A stretch of 64,000 nucleotides of DNA from Streptomyces sp. NRRL S-337 (GCF_000720175.1 NZ_JOIX01000009.1:62001-126000); one strand, 5' to 3'. Positions 26,248 through 36,560 are shown, counted from the stretch's first letter. Notes: generated by a model not told the origin, from the sequence alone. A program made the numbers and translations.

Positions 26248-26380
26248 GAAATTCTCCCCTTTTGCGCATCTGATCGAGTCTTTGCTCATCCTTTCAGAAA
26301 CCCGGCGGCAACGGGGACCTTGACCGCCGCGACCGTTGTGAACGCTTGGTGGCGCCACGGACAATTGGCGGCTCGGTCAC

Positions 26381-26402
26381 GCCACGGGACCCTTCCCGTG
26401 GC
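26381..26402 (-). terminator. Terminator hairpin after rpe
   Basis: A 9-bp perfect stem (arms 26381-26389 and 26394-26402, GCCACGGGA) with a four-base loop, 39 bases past the rpe stop on the minus strand. No T-tract follows. It separates rpe from the SorC-type gene. Confidence 0.6.
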
Positions 26403-26440
26403 CGGCAACGGACGTGCCGCCCGCCCCCGTTGGCCGGAAT

Positions 26441-27124
26441 TCAGTGTGCGCAGGCCCAGCCGGCCCCCGCGGTCGCCGCCTCGGCCTTCTCACGCAGATC
26501 CCGCACCGCCTTGGCGGGGTCGTCCGCGCCGTAGACCGCGGAACCGGCCACGAAGACGTCGGCCCCGGCCTCCGCGCACCGTTCGATGGTGGCGTCGGAG
26601 ACACCGCCGTCCACCTGGAGCCACAGTTCGAGGCCGTGCCGGGAGATCAGCTCACGGGTGCGGCGGATCTTGGGCAGCATGATGTCCAGGAACGCCTGGC
26701 CGCCGAAGCCGGGCTCCACGGTCATGATCAGCAGCATGTCGAGCTCGGGGAGCAGGTCCTCGTACGGCTCGATGGGGGTGGCCGGCTTGAGCGCCATCGA
26801 CGCCCGTGCACCCTTGGCCCGGATCTCCCGCGCCAGCCGCACCGGCGCGGCGGCCGCCTCGACGTGGAAGGTCACCGACCCGGCCCCGGCCTCGATGTAC
26901 TGCGGCGCCCAGCGGTCCGGGTCCTCGATCATCAGGTGCAGATCGAGCGGGGTGTCCGTCGCTTGGCTCAGCGACTCGACGACCGGGACACCGAGCGTGA
27001 GGTTCGGCACGAAGTGGTTGTCCATCACGTCGACGTGCAGCCAGTCGGCGCCCTCGACGGCCTTCGCCTCCTCGGCGAGCCGGGCGAAGTCTGCGGACAG
27101 GATGCTGGGGTTGATCAAGGCCAT
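26441..27124 (-). CDS. rpe: Ribulose-phosphate 3-epimerase
   Basis: A 227-residue TIM-barrel epimerase interconverting ribulose 5-phosphate and xylulose 5-phosphate in the pentose phosphate pathway. All family signatures are present: [12 protein letters not shown] at the start with the metal-ligand region, [39 protein letters not shown] and the phosphate-binding VDGGVS and VAGSAVYG loops. Length is normal. The gene lies downstream of rsmB with 78 bases between. Confidence 0.97.
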   Translation of the reverse strand: MALINPSILSADFARLAEEAKAVEGADWLHVDVMDNHFVPNLTLGVPVVESLSQATDTPLDLHLMIEDPDRWAPQYIEAGAGSVTFHVEAAAAPVRLAREIRAKGARASMALKPATPIEPYEDLLPELDMLLIMTVEPGFGGQAFLDIMLPKIRRTRELISRHGLELWLQVDGGVSDATIERCAEAGADVFVAGSAVYGADDPAKAVRDLREKAEAATAGAGWACAH

Positions 27125-27202
27125 GCCCCCAGTATGGCGCCCCGCTCCGGAGCGGACGGAGGCGGGACGGGCCGGGGCCGGTCGGCCGCGGCCCGTCCGC
27201 CG

Positions 27203-28639
27203 TCAGCCGGTGCGGCGCAGCAGTGCCAGATACATCGCGTCGGTGCCGTGCAGATGGGGCCAGAGCTGGACGTCCGGGCCGTCGCCGAGGGCGGGGACGC
27301 CGGGCATCAGCGGGCGGGCGTCGACCCATTCGACCGCCACCGCCGGGCCGCCGCGGCCCTTGATGACGTCCTCCACCACGGCCCGGGTCTCGGCCGGGTG
27401 CGGCGAGCAGGTCGCATAGCCGACCACACCGCCCACCCGCACCGCGGCGAGCGCCTGGCGCAGCAGCTCGCGCTGGAGCGGGGCGAAGCCGTCGAGGTCC
27501 TCGGGGCGGCGGCGCCAGCGGGCCTCCGGGCGGCGGCGGAGCGCGCCCAGGCCGGTGCACGGGACGTCCATCAGGACCCGGTCGAAGCTGCCGGGGCGCC
27601 AGGCCGGGCGGGTGCCGTCGGCGGTGATCACCGCGTACGGGCCGGGGTTGCCGTCCAGGGCCCGGGCGACCAGGCGGGCGCGGTGCGGCTGCTTCTCCGA
27701 CGCGAGCAGGGCGGCACCGCGCTCGGCGGCCAGCGCGGCCAGCAGCGCGGCCTTGCCTCCGGGGCCGGCGCAGCCGTCCAGCCAGGCCCGGTCGGGGCCC
27801 TCGACGGGCGCGTTCGCCAGTGCCAGGGCGACCAGCTGGCTGCCTTCGTCCTGCACGCCGGCGCGGCCCTCGCGCACCGCGTCCAGCGCGCCGGGCTCAC
27901 CGCCCTCGGCGAGCCGGACCGCGTACGGCGACCAGCGGCCCGGCAGCGCGCCCCGCTCGCCGGCCGCGGCCAGCAGCTCCTCGGCGGTGGCCCGGCCGGG
28001 CCGGGCCACCAGCGTCACCTCGGGGCGCTCGTTGTCCGCCTCCAGCAGGTCCTCGATGCCGGCCCGGCCGCCGCCGAGGGCGTCCCACAGCGCCGAGACG
28101 ATCCAGCGCGGATGCGCGTGCACCAGGCCGAGGTGGTCCTCGGGGTCCTCGTCGTAGTCCGGGGCGATCCGCGCCAGCCAGCCGTCCAGGTCGTTGGCCG
28201 CGACCTTGCGCAGCACGGCGTTGACGAACTTGGCGCGCCCGTCACCCAGCACCACCCGCGCCAGCTCGACGCTCGCGCTGACCGCGGCGTGGGTGGGGAT
28301 GCGGGTGCCGAGCAGCTGGTGGGCGCCGAGCGTGAGCACGTCCAGGACCGGCGGGTCGACCTCGCGCAACGGCCGGTCCACGCACTGGGCGATGATCGCG
28401 TCGTACGTCCCCTGCCGGCGCAGCGAGCCGTAGACCAGCTCGGTCGCCAGCGCCGCGTCCCGGGCGTCGAACTCCCCGCCCTCACGCGCCTTGCGCAGCA
28501 GCGGCGGCAGGACGAGGTTCGCGTAGGCGTCCCGTTCGTCGACGGCCCGCAGCGCCTCGAAGGCGAGGATCCTGACCGGGTCCTTCTTCGGACGGCGATG
28601 CGGCTTGCCGGGACGGTGGCGGGGCTGGGGCTGGCTCAC
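27203..28639 (-). CDS. rsmB: 16S rRNA m5C967 methyltransferase family protein (RsmB/Fmu)
   Basis: A 478-residue protein with an N-terminal NusB-like RNA-binding domain (about residues 20-160, ILAFEALRAVDERDAYANLVLPPLL) and a C-terminal SAM-dependent methyltransferase. The SAM motif is LDGCAGPGGKAALLA, and the two catalytic cysteines are in MDVPCTGLGALRRRPE and YATCSPHPAE. It methylates a cytosine of 16S rRNA. I chose the GTG at 28639, whose product begins VSQPQPRHRPGKPHRRPKK as in other streptomycetes, with GGAG upstream. An ATG at 28666 would add nine residues without a ribosome site. In many actinobacteria it directly follows fmt; here an aminotransferase gene intervenes. Confidence 0.93.
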   Translation of the reverse strand: MSQPQPRHRPGKPHRRPKKDPVRILAFEALRAVDERDAYANLVLPPLLRKAREGGEFDARDAALATELVYGSLRRQGTYDAIIAQCVDRPLREVDPPVLDVLTLGAHQLLGTRIPTHAAVSASVELARVVLGDGRAKFVNAVLRKVAANDLDGWLARIAPDYDEDPEDHLGLVHAHPRWIVSALWDALGGGRAGIEDLLEADNERPEVTLVARPGRATAEELLAAAGERGALPGRWSPYAVRLAEGGEPGALDAVREGRAGVQDEGSQLVALALANAPVEGPDRAWLDGCAGPGGKAALLAALAAERGAALLASEKQPHRARLVARALDGNPGPYAVITADGTRPAWRPGSFDRVLMDVPCTGLGALRRRPEARWRRRPEDLDGFAPLQRELLRQALAAVRVGGVVGYATCSPHPAETRAVVEDVIKGRGGPAVAVEWVDARPLMPGVPALGDGPDVQLWPHLHGTDAMYLALLRRTG

Positions 28640-28788
28640 AGAAAAGGTGCTCCGGATGTACGACATGCGGTCTGGGGGTCCCCGGATGAGGGATCCGTCC
28701 CAGCCTACGCGGCCCGGGCCGCCGCAGTACGCCTGCCTGCGCGGGCCCGGGACCGCGGCGGTACGCCTTCGCTGCGCGGGACGCCTTC

Positions 28789-30057
28789 CTACGCGGCCTG
28801 CCGCTCGTGGCCGACGAGCCGGACGCAGACGGCCAGGCCCTCGATCGCCTGCTCCAGCTCCGCGAGGCCGGGGTAGCTGGGCGCGATCCGGATGACCGCG
28901 TCGCGCGGGTCGTCGCCGTACGGGTGGGTGGCGCCGGCCGGGGTGAGGACGATGCCCGCCTCGGCGGCCCGGCGGACGACCTCCTTGGCGCAGCCGTCCG
29001 GCACCTCCAGGGTCACGAAGTACCCGCCCTTGGGCGTGGTCCAGGTCGCCAGCCCGGTCCCGCCGAGCTCCTTCGCAAGGATCCGGCCCACCGCCTCGAA
29101 CTTGGGCCGGAGCAGGGCGCGCTGGCGCTCCATGTGGGCGCGCACCCCGTCGGCGTCGCGCAGGAACATCACATGCCGCAGCTGGTTGACCTTGTCGGGG
29201 CCGATCGACCGCTTGGCGTTGTGGCCGAGCAGCCACGTCACGTTCGCGGGCGAGGAGCCGAAGAAGGCGACACCGGCGCCGGCCGCGGTGATCTTCGAGG
29301 TGGAGCCGAAGACGAACGCCCGGTCCGGGTTGCCGGCGTCGGCGCAGGCGGCGAGCAGGTCGGCGATCTCGACCGGTTCGTCGGTGAGGTGGTGGACGGC
29401 GTACGCGTTGTCCCAGAAGATCCGGAAGTCGGGTGCGGCGGTGGGCATGGCGGCGAGCCGTGCCACGGTCGCGTCGCTGTAGCTGACGCCGGTCGGGTTG
29501 CTGTACTTCGGTACGCACCATATGCCCTTGACCGCGGGGTCCTCGGCGGCCAGCCGCTCCACGGTGTCCATGTCCGGGCCCTCGTCGGTCATCGGCACCG
29601 GGATCATCTCGATCCCGAAGCGCTCACAGAGCGCGAAGTGCCGGTCGTATCCGGGCACCGGGCACAGGAAGGCGATCCGCTCCTGGTCCGACCAGCGCGA
29701 CGCGGCGCCCGGCAGCACGCCCAGCAGGGCGTGCACCAGGCAGTCGTGCATCAGCTCCAGGCTGGAGTTGCCGGCCGCGAGCAGCTGCCCGGCCGGGACC
29801 TGGAGCAGCCCGGCGAAGATCTCCCGGAGCTCGGGCAGGCCCTGCAGCCCGCCGTAGTTGCGGACGTCCGTGCCGTCGGCGGAGGTGTACCGTCCGCCGG
29901 GCAGGCTCAGCAGGTCGGTGGAGAGGTCGAGCTGTTCCGGTGCCGGCTTGCCGCGGGTGAGGTTGAGCGAGAGCCCCCGTCCGGCGAGTTCCTGGTAGTC
30001 CTGGCGGGCCCGCTCGACGAGACCGGCCGGCGCGTCGGGGCTCAGCTCGGTGGTCAT
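28789..30057 (-). CDS. Class I aminotransferase, subgroup Ic aspartate aminotransferase-like
   Basis: A 422-residue fold-type I PLP enzyme. The PLP lysine is in FGSTSKITAAGAG. Conserved LTRGKPAPEQLDLS near the start, NYGGLQGLPELREIF, VPKYSNPTG and IFWDNAYAVHHL (PLP-binding Asp) match the unusual Ic aspartate aminotransferase group described from Corynebacterium and other actinobacteria. It would transfer amino groups between aspartate and 2-oxoglutarate, although MocR-like alanine or other specificities cannot be excluded. It lies between fmt and rsmB on the same strand. A repeat-rich stretch of about 150 bases separates it from rsmB. Confidence 0.88.
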   Translation of the reverse strand: MTTELSPDAPAGLVERARQDYQELAGRGLSLNLTRGKPAPEQLDLSTDLLSLPGGRYTSADGTDVRNYGGLQGLPELREIFAGLLQVPAGQLLAAGNSSLELMHDCLVHALLGVLPGAASRWSDQERIAFLCPVPGYDRHFALCERFGIEMIPVPMTDEGPDMDTVERLAAEDPAVKGIWCVPKYSNPTGVSYSDATVARLAAMPTAAPDFRIFWDNAYAVHHLTDEPVEIADLLAACADAGNPDRAFVFGSTSKITAAGAGVAFFGSSPANVTWLLGHNAKRSIGPDKVNQLRHVMFLRDADGVRAHMERQRALLRPKFEAVGRILAKELGGTGLATWTTPKGGYFVTLEVPDGCAKEVVRRAAEAGIVLTPAGATHPYGDDPRDAVIRIAPSYPGLAELEQAIEGLAVCVRLVGHERQAA

Positions 30058-30197
30058 GGTGCTTCCTTTCCCAGGGGCCGCGCCGCGGGGGCGGCGCGTC
30101 GTTCAGGTGGCGCCGCCGAGGATACAAACCGCCCCGCACGACCGGCCGGGGAATTCCACCCACTGGGATCCGCGGGGCCGCGGGGGCCCCGGTGACG

Positions 30198-31136
30198 TCA
30201 GCCGCCGAGTCGTTCGCCCGCCTCGATGCGTACGCCGCGCGCCCAGTCCGCGGCCTGCATCGGCTTCTTGCCCTGCGGCTGGACCCAGATCAGTTCGACC
30301 GGGTGGCTGCCGGTGCCGACGTACACCGCCTTCTTGGTGACGGCGAGTTCGCCGGGTGCCAGGGAGAGTTCGGCATGACCCGCGGCGGAGGTGGCGGACA
30401 TCAGCTTCAGGCGCTCGCCGCGGAAGACCGTCCAGGCGCCGGGCGCGGGCGCACAGCCGCGGATCACCCGGTCGACCCGCAGGGCCGGCGCCGCCCAGTC
30501 CACCTTGGCGTCCTCGACCTCGATCTTCGGCGCGAGGGAGACGCCCTCGGCGGGCTGCGGCACCGGCGTCAGGGTGCCGTCCTCGATGCCGTCCATGGTC
30601 GCGACGAGCAGGCCGGAGCCGGCGAACGCGAGCCGGGTGAGCAGATCGCCGCTGGTGTCGGTCGGCCGGACCTCCTCGGTCAACACCCCGTAGACCGGGC
30701 CGGAGTCGAGCCCCTCCTCGATCTGGAAGGTGGAGGCGCCGGTGACCTCGTCGCCGGCCAGCACCGCGTGCTGCACCGGCGCCGCGCCGCGCCAGGCCGG
30801 CAGCAGCGAGAAGTGCAGATTCACCCACCCCTTGGCGGGAATGTCGAGCGCCACCTTGGGCAGCAGGGCGCCGTAGGCGACCACCGGGCAGCAGTCCGGG
30901 GCGATCTCCCGCAGCCGGTCCAGGAAGTCCGCGTCCCGCGGCCGGGCGGGCTTGAGCACCTCGATGCCGGCCTCCTCCGCACGCTCCGCCACCGGGCTGG
31001 CGACCAGCCTCCGGCCGCGCCCCGCGGGCGCGTCGGGCCTGGTCACGACGGCCACGACCTCGTGCCGGTCGGAGGCGATCAGGGCATCGAGGGAGGGGAC
31101 GGCGACCTCGGGGGTCCCGGCGAAGACAAGCCTCAT
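30198..31136 (-). CDS. fmt: Methionyl-tRNA formyltransferase
   Basis: A 312-residue enzyme that formylates initiator Met-tRNA with 10-formyltetrahydrofolate. The N-terminal Rossmann-like domain contains [13 protein letters not shown] and the catalytic segment [24 protein letters not shown]. The C-terminal tRNA-binding beta-barrel begins at about residue 205. The SLLPxxRG signature has Asn-His and a downstream Asp in place. The ATG at 31136 faces the divergent conserved gene at 31386, with 249 bases between. Confidence 0.96.
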   Translation of the reverse strand: MRLVFAGTPEVAVPSLDALIASDRHEVVAVVTRPDAPAGRGRRLVASPVAERAEEAGIEVLKPARPRDADFLDRLREIAPDCCPVVAYGALLPKVALDIPAKGWVNLHFSLLPAWRGAAPVQHAVLAGDEVTGASTFQIEEGLDSGPVYGVLTEEVRPTDTSGDLLTRLAFAGSGLLVATMDGIEDGTLTPVPQPAEGVSLAPKIEVEDAKVDWAAPALRVDRVIRGCAPAPGAWTVFRGERLKLMSATSAAGHAELSLAPGELAVTKKAVYVGTGSHPVELIWVQPQGKKPMQAADWARGVRIEAGERLGG

Positions 31137-31216
31137 GGGTGGCGGACTACCTCTCACACGCAGCGGAACGACGCACCAGTCTAGGGGCCTTGCTCCGCGC
31201 CGGGAGCGCCGTTTCC

Positions 31217-31265
31217 GGGGGCGTACGACATTTCCCGCGCCTCGCACGGAAGCTCGTACGCCCCC
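31217..31265. promoter_or_regulatory. Perfect 12-bp inverted repeat between fmt and the divergent gene
   Basis: GGGGGCGTACGA (31217-31228) and its exact reverse complement (31254-31265) are 25 bases apart. The repeat lies about 80 to 130 bases upstream of the fmt start on the minus strand, and further upstream of the plus-strand gene at 31386. It could be a regulator operator or form an RNA stem in an fmt leader. A smaller inverted repeat, GGTCAA-N6-TTGACC, is at 31297-31314. Confidence 0.55.
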
Positions 31266-31274
31266 ATACCGTGA

Positions 31275-31937
<663 letters not shown>

Positions 31938-32095
31938 ATCCCTCCCCCACGCCGGTCACCCGGCACCCTCGCCAGCGCCCCGGGACCGCCCGCCGACCTC
32001 GGTCCCGGGGCGGCGTCATGCCCGCCTCCGTACCGCGGGCCCCGGCACCCCGCAGCGCGGCCACGGGCCCCCACCTGCGCCGCCGCGCCCCGCGA

Positions 32096-34237
32096 TCAGC
32101 CCAGGTCGAGCGGATCGATCCGGACCCGCACCGCCGCCCCCTCCCGCTTGACCAGCCTGGCCGCCCGCGCCGCCTTGAGCGCCGCGGCGAGCGCCGCGCC
32201 CCGGCCCGGCCGGACCCGGACCAGCGCCCGCTCCCACTGCTCACCGGGCTGCGGATCACCCGGCCTGCGCGGCCGCCCGGGGTCCGGCACCGGAAGCGGA
32301 ACGGGCCCCAACACCTCGGCCTCCGGCGGGAGTTCGGCCGCCCGCAGCAGCTCGGCGACGTCCTCGGGCCGGCCGGTCACCGAAGCCATCCGGGACACCG
32401 GCGGGAAGCCCAGCTCGGCCCGCTCGGCCAGCTCACGCACCGCGTGCCCGGCCGGGTCCCAGCGCACCAGCGCCTGCACCGGCCGCAGCGTCGGCTCCGC
32501 GATGACCGCGACCGTGCCGCCCTCCGCCTGGCCGCGCACCAGCGCCGCGGCGCCCAGCCAGCGCCGCAGCGCCTCCTCCCCCGCCCGCAGGTCCGCCCGC
32601 CCGAGCAGCGCCCAGCCGTCGAGCAGCAACGCGGCCGCATAGCCGGCGCCTTCGGCGACCGGCTCGGCACCGGGGGTCGACACGACGAGGGCGGGGCGGT
32701 CCGGGACCGAGTCCAGGATGTGGTCCCGGCCGGAGGTGCGCACCGGCACCTCCGGGAAGGCCCGGCCCAGCTCCTCGGCCGTACGGTGCGCACCGAAGAC
32801 CCGCGCCCGAAGCCGGGTGCCGCCGCACTCGGTGCAGTGCCAGTCCGGTGCCTCCTTGCCGCACCAACTGCAGCACAGCGCGGTGTCGTTGCTGCGCGCC
32901 TCCAGCGGGCCGGCGCAGTGCCGGCAGCGGGCCGGCTCCCGGCACCGCTCACAGGCCAGCCGGGGGACGTAGCCCCGGCGGGGCACCTGCACCAGCACCG
33001 GGCCGCGGGCCAGCCCGGCGCGGGCCGTCTGCCAGGCGAGCGTCGGCAGCCGGGCCACCCGCGCCGCCTCGTCGCGCGCGGCCTGCAGGTCGTCGACGGT
33101 GCGGACCAACGGGGCGGCCGCGCGCAGCTGTTCGCGGGTGGCCTCCAGCGGCCGGGCCCAGCCGTTCTCGACGAGCTGGGTGGCCTCGACCGTGCGGCCC
33201 AGGTCGCCGACCAGGCAGGCGGCCTTCTCGTGCACCGCGCGGAGCAGGAGGACGTCCCGGGCGTGCGGATGCGGGGCGTTGGTGTCGCTGTGGCTGGAGT
33301 TGCCGTCGTCCCAGATGGCGACGAGGCCGAGGTCGGCCACCGGGGCGTACATCGCGGCGCGGGTGCCGATGACGGCCCGGACCGCGCCGCGGCGTATGGC
33401 CAGCCAGCGGCGGTACCGCTCCTCGGGGCCGGAATCGGCCACCAGGAGCGTGTGCAGCCCCGGCCCCACCAGCTCGGTCAGCGCCGCGTCCACCCGCGCC
33501 GCCGACCGTCCGTCGGGCATCACGACCAGGGCGCCGCGGCCGGACGTCAGGGTCGCCGCGACCGCCGCGGCCAGTTCCCCGGGCCACCGCGGTCCCGGGA
33601 GCGCGGTCCACACGGCGCGCGGCGCACCGCCGCGGGCGAGGGCGTCCAGGAACGCCGGGCCGTCCGGATAGCGCGCCCAGCTGCCCGGGGCGGGTGGCCC
33701 GGGCGGGGGCGGTGGTTCGGGGAAGTGCTCCGCCTCCGGCTTGGCGTGCCGCGGCGGAACGGCCAGCTGGAGGACGTCGGCGAGCGAACCGGCGTACCGG
33801 TCGGCGACCGCCCGGCACAGCGCCAGCAGCTCCGGGCTGAGCACCGGCTCGGGCGAGACGACCTGGGCGAGCGCGGCCAGCGGACCGCGGTAGTCGGACT
33901 CCGCGACCCGCTCGACCAGATAGCCGTCGAGCAGCCCGCCGCCCTCGCGCCGGCCCTCGCGCACCCGGCCGGCCCCCGCGCCGAACCGCACCCGGACCCG
34001 GACGCCGGGCCGGGCCTCGGCGTCCATGGCGGCGGGCACGGCGTAGTCCCACAGCTTGTCGAGATGGACCGGGCCCTTGTCTACCAGGACCCGGGCCACG
34101 GGGAGGGCATCGGCGAGCTGCGCGCCCCGCCACGTCCGTGGCTTGGCGCGCTCCGCCCTGGTCTCCCGGACGGTCTCCCTGATGAGGGCCAGCTGCTCGC
34201 CCCGCTCCCCCGGATCCGGCCCGTTCTCACTGCTCAC
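32096..34237 (-). CDS. priA: Primosomal protein N' (PriA), helicase motifs degenerate
   Basis: A 713-residue actinobacterial PriA. The N-terminal 3'-end-binding domain (about residues 45-140) contains VLVDKGPVHLDKLWDY. The central helicase region keeps its overall shape, but the Walker A lysine is absent (VVMPDGRSAARVD) and the DEEH box reads WDDGNSSH. The cysteine-rich zinc module is intact (CERC, CRHC, CSWC, CTEC). This matches the known actinobacterial group, predicted to lack helicase activity. It would bind replication-restart sites and recruit the primosome. The GTG at 34237 is chosen; the frame is open further upstream. It lies next to an ECF insertion, not metK. Confidence 0.9.
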   Translation of the reverse strand: MSSENGPDPGERGEQLALIRETVRETRAERAKPRTWRGAQLADALPVARVLVDKGPVHLDKLWDYAVPAAMDAEARPGVRVRVRFGAGAGRVREGRREGGGLLDGYLVERVAESDYRGPLAALAQVVSPEPVLSPELLALCRAVADRYAGSLADVLQLAVPPRHAKPEAEHFPEPPPPPGPPAPGSWARYPDGPAFLDALARGGAPRAVWTALPGPRWPGELAAAVAATLTSGRGALVVMPDGRSAARVDAALTELVGPGLHTLLVADSGPEERYRRWLAIRRGAVRAVIGTRAAMYAPVADLGLVAIWDDGNSSHSDTNAPHPHARDVLLLRAVHEKAACLVGDLGRTVEATQLVENGWARPLEATREQLRAAAPLVRTVDDLQAARDEAARVARLPTLAWQTARAGLARGPVLVQVPRRGYVPRLACERCREPARCRHCAGPLEARSNDTALCCSWCGKEAPDWHCTECGGTRLRARVFGAHRTAEELGRAFPEVPVRTSGRDHILDSVPDRPALVVSTPGAEPVAEGAGYAAALLLDGWALLGRADLRAGEEALRRWLGAAALVRGQAEGGTVAVIAEPTLRPVQALVRWDPAGHAVRELAERAELGFPPVSRMASVTGRPEDVAELLRAAELPPEAEVLGPVPLPVPDPGRPRRPGDPQPGEQWERALVRVRPGRGAALAAALKAARAARLVKREGAAVRVRIDPLDLG

Positions 34238-34551
34238 AGCACCAGTCTTAGCAGACCGCACCGACAACGGCCCCGGGCCGGAGCGCGGCCGCGGGCGGAT
34301 GCGACTTTTCGAGATGGATGACGTCGGATCGAGGTGATTGCCACCCACCGCACGCACCGAAGGCCGCAGGTGACGAGGGCGCTTGTTGTCCAGGGTGTCC
34401 AGCCGCAACCGCAGGCGAGTGGGCTACCGGTTGTTCTGGCAAGTGAGGCACATGGGAACGGGGGCAGGTTGTGCCGGCCGCCGCGTTCACCGCGACCGGG
34501 GTGCACGGGCGTGGGCACCCCACTCATCCCGTAGAAAAACTTCGGGGACGG

Positions 34552-34578
34552 TGTCGATCTGACGGCGTCCCGTTCGTC
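34552..34578 (+). promoter_or_regulatory. Candidate ECF42-type promoter for the DGPF gene
   Basis: TGTCGA (34552-34557) and CGTC (34575-34578) with a 17-base spacer match the promoter described for ECF42 sigma factors in Streptomyces (TGTCGA at -35 and CG(A/T)C at -10, as I recall it). The start would be near 34587, about 50 bases upstream of the DGPF gene. The other bases of the 401-base gap 34238-34638 contain no gene or repeat I can support. Confidence 0.6.
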
Positions 34579-34638
34579 GTCATGGTGTACGGCGACCCGC
34601 CGGACGAAGAGGCAACAGGACCTGACAGGAGTCGGACC

Positions 34639-34989
34639 ATGAAGTACATGCTGCTGATCAACGCTGGTGCGGTCGATGAGAACGGCGCAGCCGCCGAGTG
34701 CGGCGTCGAGGACTGGATGACGTACGACAAGGAAGTGAAGGACGCGGGGATCTGGGTGTCCGGGGAGTCGCTGGCCGATCTGGTCACCGCCACGGCGGTG
34801 CGGGTCGGCCAAGACGGCAGGCGGACCGTCACCGACGGGCCGTTCGCCGAGAGCCGCGAGGTCCTCGGCGGCTTCTACGTGATCGACGTACCGGACCTGG
34901 ACGTCGCGCTCGACTGGGCGGCCCGCTGCCCCGGCGCGCGCGGCAGCGGCTCGGTTGTCGTCCGCCCGATCGCCGAGTTCGGGGTCTGA
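34639..34989 (+). CDS. DGPF-domain (YCII-related) protein
   Basis: A 116-residue protein of the YciI-like/DGPF family: MKYMLLI at the start, TVTDGPFAESREVLGGFYVID in the middle with the family-naming DGPF, and RPIAEFGV at the end. Such genes sit next to ECF42 sigma factors in many bacteria and are their main targets. Its function is unknown; ferredoxin-like dimers are typical. The ATG at 34639 has AGGAG seven bases upstream. The ECF42 gene starts two bases after the stop. Confidence 0.92.
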   Translation: MKYMLLINAGAVDENGAAAECGVEDWMTYDKEVKDAGIWVSGESLADLVTATAVRVGQDGRRTVTDGPFAESREVLGGFYVIDVPDLDVALDWAARCPGARGSGSVVVRPIAEFGV

Positions 34990-34991
34990 CA

Positions 34992-36344
34992 GTGCCTGAT
35001 ATGGAGGACGGGGGAGTCACCGGGCGCGGCATACCCGTCGCGTCCGCCCGCCGGTCGCCCGCCCACGCGTCCGCCTGTGCGTCCGTGGAGTCGGTGTTCC
35101 GGGAGGAGCGCGGGCGGCTGCTCGCCTCCCTCGTCCGCCACTTCGGCGATCTCGACCTGGCCGAGGACGTCGCCTCCGAGGCCGTCGAGGCGGCGCTGGC
35201 GCACTGGCCGGCCGAGGGCGTTCCGGCCCGGCCAGGGGCCTGGCTGCTGACCACGGCGCGGCGCAAGGCCGTCGACCGGCTGCGGCGGGACCAGGCGTAC
35301 GCCGCCCGCCTCGCCGTCCTGCAGGTGGAGGCTGACCGGGCTTCCCCCGCCCCGCCGCCCGCGGACGCCGACGGCGATCTGCCCGACGAGCGGTTGCAGC
35401 TGTTTTTCACCTGCGCCCACCCCGCGCTCGCGGCCGAGGACCGCACGGCGCTGACCCTGCGCTGCCTGGCCGGGCTCACCACACCCGAGGTGGCGCGGGC
35501 CCTTCTCGTCCCGGCCGCGACGATGGCCCAACGGATCGTGCGGGCGAAGAAGAAGATCCGCCAGGCGCGTATCCCGTTCCGTGTGCCCGGCGCCGATGAG
35601 CTGCCGGAGCGCCTGCCGGGAGTCCTCCAGGTCCTCTACTCGATCTTCACCGAGGGCTACGCGGCCAGCTCGGGCCCGCGGTTGCAGCGGATCGACCTCG
35701 CGGAAGAGGCCATCCGGCTGGCGCGCATCCTGCACCGGTTGATGCCCGCCGCACGGGAGGCCCACGGCCTGCTCGGCCTCATGCTGCTGATCCACGCGCG
35801 ACACGAGGCCCGGACCGGTCCGGACGGCGAACTCGTGCTGCTGGAGGACCAGGACCGCAGCCGCTGGGACCACACGATGATCAAGGAGGGGTGCAGGCTG
35901 GCGGTCTCCGCTCTCACTGGCGGACCGCCCGGCCCGTACGGCGTGCAGGCCGCCATCGCCGCCCTCCACGACGAGGCCGCCGACCTCGCCACCACCGACT
36001 GGCCGCAGGTCGTGGCACTCTACGACGTACTGCTCGCACTCGCCCCGTCCCCCGTCGTCGAGCTGAACCGGGCCGTGGCGGTGGCGATGCGAGATGGCCC
36101 GCAGGCGGGCCTCGCACTGCTCGACAAACTGGCCGGCGAGCCGCGGCTGCGCGGTCACCACCCCTACCCGGCCGCCCGGGGAGACCTGCTGCACCGGCTC
36201 GGCCGGCTGCCCGAGGCAGCGGCCGCCTACCAGGAAGCGCTCGATCTGGCCGGCACCGAACCCGAACGGGCCCACCTGCGACGCAGGCTGCACACGATCG
36301 AGCCGCCCGGCCCGGGCGACAGAGCAGACAAGACCAGCCCATGA
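34992..36344 (+). CDS. ECF42-type RNA polymerase sigma factor
   Basis: A 450-residue extracytoplasmic-function sigma factor. Region 2 is SLVRHFGDLDLAEDVASEAVEAAL with the DRLRRD region after it, and region 4 is AEDRTALTLRCLAGLTTPEVARALLVPAATMAQRIVRAKKKIRQ. A long C-terminal extension of about 220 residues (TPR-like, with repeated AREAHGLLGLMLLIHARH and helical pairs) is what marks the ECF42 group. The extension is needed for activity in that group, and no classical anti-sigma gene is present. The GTG at 34992 is preferred by context; an ATG at 35001 is an alternative. The operon with the DGPF gene supports the assignment. Confidence 0.88.
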   Translation: MPDMEDGGVTGRGIPVASARRSPAHASACASVESVFREERGRLLASLVRHFGDLDLAEDVASEAVEAALAHWPAEGVPARPGAWLLTTARRKAVDRLRRDQAYAARLAVLQVEADRASPAPPPADADGDLPDERLQLFFTCAHPALAAEDRTALTLRCLAGLTTPEVARALLVPAATMAQRIVRAKKKIRQARIPFRVPGADELPERLPGVLQVLYSIFTEGYAASSGPRLQRIDLAEEAIRLARILHRLMPAAREAHGLLGLMLLIHARHEARTGPDGELVLLEDQDRSRWDHTMIKEGCRLAVSALTGGPPGPYGVQAAIAALHDEAADLATTDWPQVVALYDVLLALAPSPVVELNRAVAVAMRDGPQAGLALLDKLAGEPRLRGHHPYPAARGDLLHRLGRLPEAAAAYQEALDLAGTEPERAHLRRRLHTIEPPGPGDRADKTSP

Positions 36345-36411
36345 CCGGGCTGCACACGCGATGAGCTGGCCTTCGCCATAACCCCACGCCGAACACCTGG
36401 CGGTCACCGGC

Positions 36412-36459
36412 GCCGTACGTGCCTGAAGAACCCTCGGACACCTTCAAGGCACGTACGGC
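36412..36459 (+). terminator. Terminator of the ECF42 operon
   Basis: A long inverted repeat with a 12-bp perfect stem (36412-36423 with 36448-36459, GCCGTACGTGCC) extended by TGAAG/CTTCA with one bulged base. It begins 68 bases beyond the sigma-factor stop. No T-tract follows. Confidence 0.65.
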
Positions 36460-36560
36460 AATATCTGGTGTCTGGCGAAAACCTGTCTGCACATACCCAG
36501 GCCCCCCTCGTCTCGGTGTCATCCATCGCGAAAAGTCACAGCGGAGCCCCGGGAATGCCG

